The notes under the pieces are model-generated. The model did no database searches and was not told where the DNA came from. It worked only from the letters and a program-made list of their open reading frames with translations. A stretch of 64,000 bases of DNA from Phytoseiulus persimilis (lineage: Eukaryota; Arthropoda; Arachnida; Mesostigmata; Phytoseiidae). The position numbers and the translations under genes are program-made. Each line of letters starts with the position of its first letter. The first letter of the stretch is position 1. The DNA is taken from the NCBI GenBank assembly GCA_037576195.1, contig CM075103.1:13764001-13828000 (forward strand). Direction: 5' to 3'. Below, one piece after another: positions 54,101-64,000 of the stretch.

Positions 54101-56465
54101 CCGAGGACAACACATCTAATACTCAACGTTTGCGCGGGAAACAAGCGGTCAAGTGTTTTTTTGCGAACCCAGACTTTTCCCTATCAGTAACGAGCAAACT
54201 GCAACACAGAAAAGTAACGACATATACCAATAAACCGGATGAGGAAAAAGTTTGACAAATGATGCAGACCTAATGAGGGCAAAAGTGCTTCTGTGCCAGA
54301 GACCGCAGTCCAATCGGGCGTAGCGCGGCCTATACTTCTCGGCTGAAGGCTTGGTGGTAAACTTCTGCGCCCAGGGGAGTAGCTGGGCGAAGTGCCACCC
54401 GGGGTGGGTGGGCGAGCGCAAATAGAACTCGATAAACTTGATTTTGAAAAAGAAATCCCTCATAGCCAAAAGAGCTTATCGCCAACGTCGAGGAAATTCG
54501 CAAGCAAATTACCAGGTTTGCGACACAGACATCGATCTTGTGGTTATTGATGAACTACAGACGCTCAAGCAGACATCTTTCGACAGTTGCATTCCTTTAC
54601 TGCGTTGAAACAAGTCCAATAATTTTATCGAAGCCGTTTTCGCTCGAGTTCGAACTGCTCTTCGTTCATATTGAGATAGTCAGATTCTATTTTTATGGTT
54701 CAGGGTTTATTTGATCTGACTCGTGTATTTACGAGACAGCCTTTTGATTCGGTCGCGAGCAAGCTCAGCGAATCCTTTCCAGTTGGGTTACCATGTTCCC
54801 AGAAGTCACTGTGTCGTGCGAACCAATGTATGATTCAGCTCACTGGCCGAGGAGAGCAGTGAGGAGTGGAAATCATCTAAATAGCGGAACCCGTTGCACC
54901 CGAAGATCACATGGGCCAGTTTTCGGAGCGAACTCCACATCGGTCGCAGAATTTGTCTGGGCAGTCTTCTGTAAGATCAAATGTGTTAGCTCATCTGTAG
55001 ATTCTTTTTCCGCTCCAATGAAATCAGCGAAAGACTCATCCTGACGTTTCCCGCGCGCGGGCGTCGCGCTGATATCAGTTCCAGCTACGGCTCGAATCGA
55101 GGTATGGCGTACTTCCAGGAATGGCTTACTTTCTGAAAAGCACGGTTCTACTGAACTCTACGCGCCGGATTGAGTATTCCGCTTGTCAGGAGAAATCGGG
55201 ATATTTGCCGGCATGAAAGGAGTCCTCGGAACTTATCCTGCTCCAGGAATCATGGATATTGCACTGCCCAATAATCGTTTGCCGGGACACAGGAGGGTCG
55301 TTCACGAGCTGCGATGCATGTGATCTCGGCCGTGGATCTTCTGGCCCCGATACACTTCGGCTCCGAGGTGTTTCGGGCATTCTTAATCGTGTGATGAAAT
55401 GAGCGGACAGCTTGATTTGCGTCCAGAGCCGAAATTTATCGGGGCCGAGCTTCTCGCGCTGTCATATCTCGTGTCCCCAAGTTTTAGCAATCGGCGTAGG
55501 ACTGTTCCCCAGCTATCGATTCCCAACTGCAACAGTTCTGACTCACAGAGATTTCACCTTGAGTGTTCGAGAAAAACTTTCGGCGAATGAACGTGCCAAG
55601 TTCTCACATCGGGCTGATCCGGTGCACCCCTTTCTCCTGGAATCAGGAACGAATCGCCATAATGTGGGCCGCACTCGTCTTCCCGATATTTTCTCGAGGC
55701 TATTCGGTGGGTATTGTGAGATTGTTGGCTCGACCGGATTCTGAGAATTCACAGATGAAGGCACGGAACGAGGGTTCAGAGATCATAAATTCGTTCCATT
55801 CTTTGTAATGCTTATCCGGACTGGCATTGATATCGATAACAACAAGCACGCTGGAAAAGATGGCAGGTCTTCTCTCATTGTGCTGACTAAGGTGCTCTGA
55901 GGAGAACGCTTGTTTAGTCCTGAGGAAGCATATCGACGGAGTCTGGAGAGAACACGGGTCCGCAGAGAGGACTGCATGTTTTAGGTTCTCAAGAGCATCT
56001 CTCAACCTTTTTCGATGAATATTAGCAGGTTTGATCTCCTCTCTGCATCCTATCTATCAGATGAGAGAAAAAATCGCTAGCTTATTCCTAGTTCTTATCG
56101 CAGACCTGCCTCAGCAGGAGCGCTGTTCATCGCAGCATCTATTGGAACCAATGCTGCATTCCCTGCCTGACTGCCTTTGAATTGCCCGTCGATGATTGTC
56201 AACCGGATATTTGTGTTTATGGGATCCATTACTTTCCGGCAAGTAAAGCGCACCGGAGTCTCGACAGCGAAGCGCTCGACCCCCAGCTTGTCGCGTCTCG
56301 ATCTCGAGAAACGAAGGAGGGAACGGAAAAGTAACAGATATCGTCTGCTCAGACACAGCGAATGCTCGGCAGCGCTGCAGCGTTGGCTGAATCACCTCTG
56401 TTGGATTGGCGAAGTTAAAACTTCGGGCCGCGAGGTCGTCTGCGGAATACGTCGCTGGAGACAAC
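51110..56465. other. 5.4-kb stretch without a recognisable gene
   Basis: Only short open frames without known domains. 51.50-51.60 kb holds two loosely similar 40-45-bp copies (atctgacc...ttctcggg type). 51.65-51.95 kb looks like a decayed interspersed repeat, but I cannot name it. Confidence 0.35.
54149..54463 (-). CDS. Unrecognised ORF, 104 codons
   Basis: Starts MRDFFFKIKFIEFYLRS and has a hydrophobic segment near its end (PVYWYMSLLFCVAVCSLLIG). No family recognised, no neighbouring exon seen; may be chance or part of an old repeat. Confidence 0.15.
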   Translation of the reverse strand: MRDFFFKIKFIEFYLRSPTHPGWHFAQLLPWAQKFTTKPSAEKYRPRYARLDCGLWHRSTFALIRSASFVKLFPHPVYWYMSLLFCVAVCSLLIGKSLGSQKNT

Positions 56466-56517
56466 AGCGAAATGTGAACCGCAACGCTCAGGATCTATCG
56501 ACTGAGCTAGCCGGGAC
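56466..56517 (-). pseudogene. Truncated tRNA-Lys-like relic
   Basis: The minus strand reads CCCGGCTAGCTCAGTCGATA, matching the acceptor/D-arm of metazoan tRNA-Lys (CTT) including the A box. It jumps after about 15 missing bases to a B-box-like GCGGTTCACA. The anticodon arm is absent, so this is a dead copy or a SINE head, not a tRNA. Confidence 0.4.
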
Positions 56518-59500
56518 TACGAAACGTGCTTCGTGATTGTGACATAGAGCAAGAGGACGGCACATGCGCGGCGGAGACGACCACATCTGGACATTAGGTG
56601 GGATTGTATTTCGCAGCCACAACACGTGCGTGCCCAGAGGAAGTGACGAAGCCGACACCGCGGGTCAACTTTAGGCCAATTGAGAACACGGCATGCAGGA
56701 AGAAAAGTGCCGTTTAGAAGAATACCGAGAAGCGACGAGGATGCCATGAGACACTCTCCGAGCTGTGATGTGTAGCCCCGACGTCCCGTCTCATCTTTGT
56801 GTCAGTCCCAGCGCCTTACCAGCCGTCCCGTTGAACCAACGTAGCCCCCAGATCCCGAAGTTCCCAAGTCGATTCCCAGCGCTCGACATCCGAGTAAGTC
56901 CATTCCCGCACGAGATCCTGCGAGCTGAGTATACCAAACGGAGTCTTGAAAGACGGGAGGGCGCAACGAAATAGTACATCCCACGCACTTGCAAGATTGA
57001 CGACCAACAAACATAACCAGCAGAGCGGACCCACCCCTGCATATGGGCTTTATAACATATAACGAAATGTATATGAGCAAGGAATGGTTAACAACGCAAT
57101 AAATCAGTCAACTATCGAATCTGAGCCTCCCATAATCGAAGCTCAGTGTGCGCCCAGGAAGCTCCTTCATGATAGAAGCATGGTCGACCGATAAGGCTTA
57201 GCTTGGTGAGCGCCTCCTGAATTGAAGGGATATGTTTTTCGTATCCGATATTTCGATGCTTGTTTTTCGGTTGCGGGGATTGATCTGGCTTTCTGGTTGT
57301 TTAAGCCCTGCGTTCTTGTTTTTCAGCCCTCCTGGGGAGTGCGAACTGTAATTTTTCAAAAGCAGGTTGTTTCAACGAGCGGCAACAGGTTTCAAATTAG
57401 TGCTTGTCACGGGTCGCGCCTTATTATGGAAACACGTTCGTCGCATGGTTGAAAAACCCGATTCTGCCGGCGTCGGAGAACGTTCTGTCCCGTTCTTGAC
57501 CTCAGATGGCTGCAATGGGCGCTTCAGCTCCAGAAAGCATCGTCACGACAGCCCTCGAATGTGCAGTTGCCATGCCGTGCACGGTCGGCCTAACTCTCTT
57601 CGGATGCAGAGGACGTCTTCTGACTTTCATTACTCAATCCTCGAGAACGCGCCGATTCCGACCAGGAGTCCCAGGTTGACTGGAAACAACGACTGATAGC
57701 AAAGTTCGTTCGGTCTCCAAGAATTTTCTTAGTCATTTCGAGGGTTCAAGTCGATTCAGGGCCATTCTCTCCCCGTCGAGGAATGACATAAGCGGATCCC
57801 TTTGAAGTCTTGTCGCACTGCGTCCTCACGCTATTGTTATCGTTTGTTCGAATCGCTCGGTAATCAACGCAAAGAAAACAATTCACACTCGAGAGGATCG
57901 TCATTAATCACATCTGCGTGGGATCGCGGTCAGTGTCTCCAGAGATTTCGGAGGCCATGACGCCGACGTCCGGGTAGCTGGAAGGACTCGACTCCAGCAC
58001 ACTTTGTTTTTCGTCGAGTGACCCTTGTGTCAGAGTCACATTGGGAAAAATTGTCGATCTGCGCAACGTTGTGTCGATGTATTCACAACAAGTTGATGTA
58101 CGGAACCTTTCATGTTCGATCATCTATCGTCGAGCATTCATCAGCCCGGGACCTGCACGAAGAGTAGCAGCCGGAAGCCGATTGCAAAGCGCTCTATCTC
58201 GGTTTTCAAAAGTAGGGTCTAGTTGGCCTCCGTTACGTGGGTAGAGACCCTTCAAACTCGCTGACCGATGAGGCTGGTGTATGAAGATCGGCTTCAGGCT
58301 GGATGAATCTGCCTTCCAGTGGACGAGCGGGTTCCGAAAGAGGAGTGATACATTCGAAGGTCTAATCTGGAGAATCCGCTCTTGAGGGAGTCAGACAATA
58401 TTCATGGACAGACCAATCCATCTCCTTTTCGAGATAGACGGAGCTTGTCCGCTAATGTAGATGATTGATGTTACTCATAGATCATTGGATGAGACTAGAA
58501 TTGATTTCCCGTGGGGGATGGAGGTTACCCATTCCCATCGATTGTGAATCGCTAGGTCCAAGATGGCTTGAGCAAAAACCCGTCTCGGAACGTTGCGAGT
58601 ACCCTCTCCGCGCACAAGCGCGTTCCGCAACCCTCGACGTATGGCGACGGCTTCTCCGTTCGCTCCATGTCCTCCCTTCTCTTTTTGACTCGACCTCCAA
58701 CGAGTGTGTTCCGTCTCGAGGTGCTGGCCAGCGTCGAGTCATAATCCACACGAGATTCCTAGTTGTTCTCATTTTTCCCACACGAATTCTTAAGAATCCG
58801 TAACAATGAGGAATTTGGGAATTCAAGGACTCGACTCATGGTACAGTCATGGTAGTATTTCAACAACCTGCGCGAGGATGCCGAATGGGTGCGTTGCAGC
58901 TTCCTCCGATTTCAGTGGTGTCAGCTTCAATCGCTCAACAACCTACGCGAGAACCCTGATCGAAGGAATACAGAGTCCGAGTCCTTTTTCCCGCGGTGGA
59001 AGTTTGACAACCTCAACGTGGTTGTTATCAGATGTAGAGTGTGCCATTTTTCGACCGTGTCCGGCCGTTCCAATGTTGACATCGGCTCCGGCTCAAGTCC
59101 GAGTTCTGCCTTTCGTTTGCAGCCCACCGTTGAAGCTCTATCAAGGACGGTTCTACCGCGACTGTCTACGTGAACCATCCACATCCATGATCGAATCTCG
59201 CGGCTGAACTCAACTTACAAATTCCGCTAGCCAGGCCTTCGTTTCGTTCTGCTGTGGATTCTCCGCGTTAAAAGCTCTTGCCAGCCAGCCCAGTATCTCA
59301 CTTAGTGGCCGACATAATCATCATGAATGAGAACAACAAAACGACTCGTATCTGGTTTCCTCTGGAGGCTATACTCCAACGTGTGGTAGATCAGCGGACA
59401 TCCCGGAACATTCTGGAACTCAGTTGGAGCAAAGAATTCATACGAATCCAGAGCTCCCACATCGAACGATCCCGCAGCGGTCGGGGAGTCCGCCGGTCGA

Positions 59501-60475
59501 TGAGGAATCGAGGTTGACAAACACTGGGTCAGACGTAAGACGCCGCGGGCGATTTCCACCTTCGTGAAAGGAACACACTCGTGATGTGAGCCGAAGCAAG
59601 GATCAGGATTCACCAACTTGTGGAGAACGGCCACGATTCGATCTCTTTGCAGATGACGAGGTCATCCCTCGAATCATGTGATAATCCCCTGGATCACGCA
59701 GAGATATGTGGATTATCCGTCATATTCGAAAGGACCGATCGGGAAAATTTTCGGAGCCTGGTCGGACACCTCAACTTCGATCGATCGTCTCGGTTCATGC
59801 CTCCTACCACCGCTCGTATTCGGGTAGATGCCGTCGAGGACTCTCGACCGAACGCATTAATGCTATTCCTGAAGAACGGTCACGACGCCGACGATTTTTT
59901 CAGTGAATCGTGAACGAGTTCTGTTCCTTGCCTTTTTTTTCTCCTTCAACCGTCTGGAGTTGGCGAAATCCCTTCGGACAGGATGGCTCCATGTCTGGAA
60001 TTCCATCCAGTCCACGAAACGGACTATATGAAAGCACTGGTTCTCGCTTCGACTCGAGTCGAGCCCACCCGTCTAGATAACGATCTTCCAACCGCTGAAA
60101 CTCTAGAGGTAGCAACCTCGTCTCGTCAATGTTCTCTCCGCGGCGCATTTGGAGCCGACTACACAGAAAACGGCTGAGCTACACCTTGAGAACACCACGG
60201 ATTCGAAGAAGGTTTACCGAGATTCGAAGCTCGATGGAGCTGGCAGAAGTCGCCTGCATTCGCGAAATACTGACAGCGTCGTCGGTTACTCATGATGGGG
60301 AAGGAGGAAGCTCTTGCGCATGATACGGCGAAAGCTTCTCCCAATGCATTTTTCCCGAGACCTTCCCATGGGGTAAACCCCCCTGACCTCTTCTGTTCGA
60401 ACGACTTCAGAAAACTTCCGAATCATCGCCCTGCCGAATAATTCGAGACTTTGAATTTGAGCCCGGGCGGGACCG
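56518..60475. other. 4-kb stretch without a recognisable gene
   Basis: No confident gene. On the minus strand at 56,820-56,903 a short frame reads ALGIDLGTSGSGGYV and ends at CTG|GTAAGG, like the phosphate-1 loop of an FGGY or Hsp70-type ATPase, but no continuing exon is visible. The minus-strand frame at 59,302-59,634 is listed separately. Confidence 0.3.
59302..59634 (-). CDS. Unrecognised ORF, 110 codons, possibly an exon
   Basis: Protein-like composition (for example PGCPLIYHTLEYSLQRK near the end), no ATG at its left-hand limit (it begins with GTG and stays open for seven more codons), stop TAA at the end. No domain recognised. Confidence 0.15.
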   Translation of the reverse strand: MAVLHKLVNPDPCFGSHHECVPFTKVEIARGVLRLTQCLSTSIPHRPADSPTAAGSFDVGALDSYEFFAPTEFQNVPGCPLIYHTLEYSLQRKPDTSRFVVLIHDDYVGH

Positions 60476-60490
60476 CCGACAGAGGGCGTG
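60476..60490 (+). promoter_or_regulatory. CTCF-like element upstream of H3 copy 1
   Basis: CCGACAGAGGGCGTG, 101 bp before the ATG. It recurs almost unchanged before copy 2 (63,261-63,275) although most of the sequence between it and the leader differs. Confidence 0.5.
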
Positions 60491-60545
60491 TGTGACAGCC
60501 GAACACTCGCGCCTCTGTGAATCGTATTCCAAGAGAAGCCGTTAG

Positions 60546-61001
<456 letters not shown>

Positions 61002-61007
61002 GGGTTT

Positions 61008-61025
61008 CGCTCGAGTCCACGAGCG
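61008..61025 (+). terminator. Possible histone 3'-end hairpin, copy 1
   Basis: Seven bases after the stop, CGCTCG pairs with CGAGCG around a six-base loop AGTCCA. A six-pair stem fits a replication-dependent histone 3' end, but loop and stem sequence differ from the usual GGCYCT...AGRGCC form. Confidence 0.35.
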
Positions 61026-63788
<2,763 letters not shown>

Positions 63789-63799
63789 GCATCTCGTTT

Positions 63800-63815
63800 T
63801 TCGTGAATCCACGAA
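63800..63815 (+). terminator. Possible histone 3'-end hairpin, copy 2
   Basis: Eleven bases after the stop, TTCGTG-AATC-CACGAA forms a six-pair stem with a four-base loop, exactly the size of a histone stem-loop but with different sequence. It aligns with the copy 1 hairpin through a shared TCCACGA. Confidence 0.4.
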
Positions 63816-64000
63816 CTTGATCATTCAATGATCCATCGGAAATAAGATTATCAAACTCTAGATTCGGACCGGACGAGGTACATGAGTGCTCGCCACAAGT
63901 TAGTTGCGACGGTGCAAAGTGGAATCGCTTTAGAAACGGTGGAGTGCTCGTCGACATCATTGAGGAGCTTTGGGTTTTTATGGAGAATAATTGTCAATAC

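Noticed and set aside
56466..56517. Functional tRNA-Lys gene
   Set aside because: The anticodon arm is missing and the A-to-B box distance is far too short.

Overview
The window is from a eukaryote, most likely a chelicerate arthropod with a compact genome (a parasitiform mite fits best; this is inference). Its left three quarters (about 0-48.7 kb, minus strand) is one dense tandem array of variable 5' cassettes of the shortened-Dscam (sDscam) type known from chelicerates. Each cassette encodes a signal peptide, a complete Ig1 domain like Dscam Ig7 and a split Ig2 like Dscam Ig8. I count 33 cassettes (C1-C33, numbered left to right; transcription runs right to left, so C33 is 5'-most) and at least three decayed relics. 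The constant exons that all cassettes should splice to lie off the left edge. Introns are mostly 75-300 bp, and nearly all exons are phase 1 at both ends.

Every cassette has its own promoter. A 20-bp element, typified by gtggctccccctcgcgggac on the + strand, lies upstream of each one. Read in the direction of transcription it resembles the CTCF core, and about ten copies keep the CTCF-type GGC. In 28 cassettes an A-rich ATGGC (YY1-like) element follows, and 26 of these lie 44-49 bp away. Its ATG is either the start codon or opens a short upstream ORF. The layout resembles vertebrate clustered protocadherins, where each variable exon has a CTCF-bound promoter. The array shows alternation of two cassette classes, a two-cassette block duplication with reciprocal loss, a gene-conversion tract, relics beside a hAT-type non-autonomous transposon (29,442-29,924), and a run of one-base frameshifts in C5-C10 that may be real decay or assembly error.

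Right of the array lies a two-exon TMBIM/Lifeguard gene (50,190-51,109, minus). About 9.4 kb with no recognisable gene follows. The right end carries two intronless histone H3 genes on the plus strand (60,591-61,001 and 63,378-63,788). Both have Gln instead of the invariant Ser28 and share an upstream CTCF-like element and 5' leader. No H4, H2A, H2B or H1 gene is visible. The spacers are described as such; a few unexplained ORFs in them are listed at low confidence.
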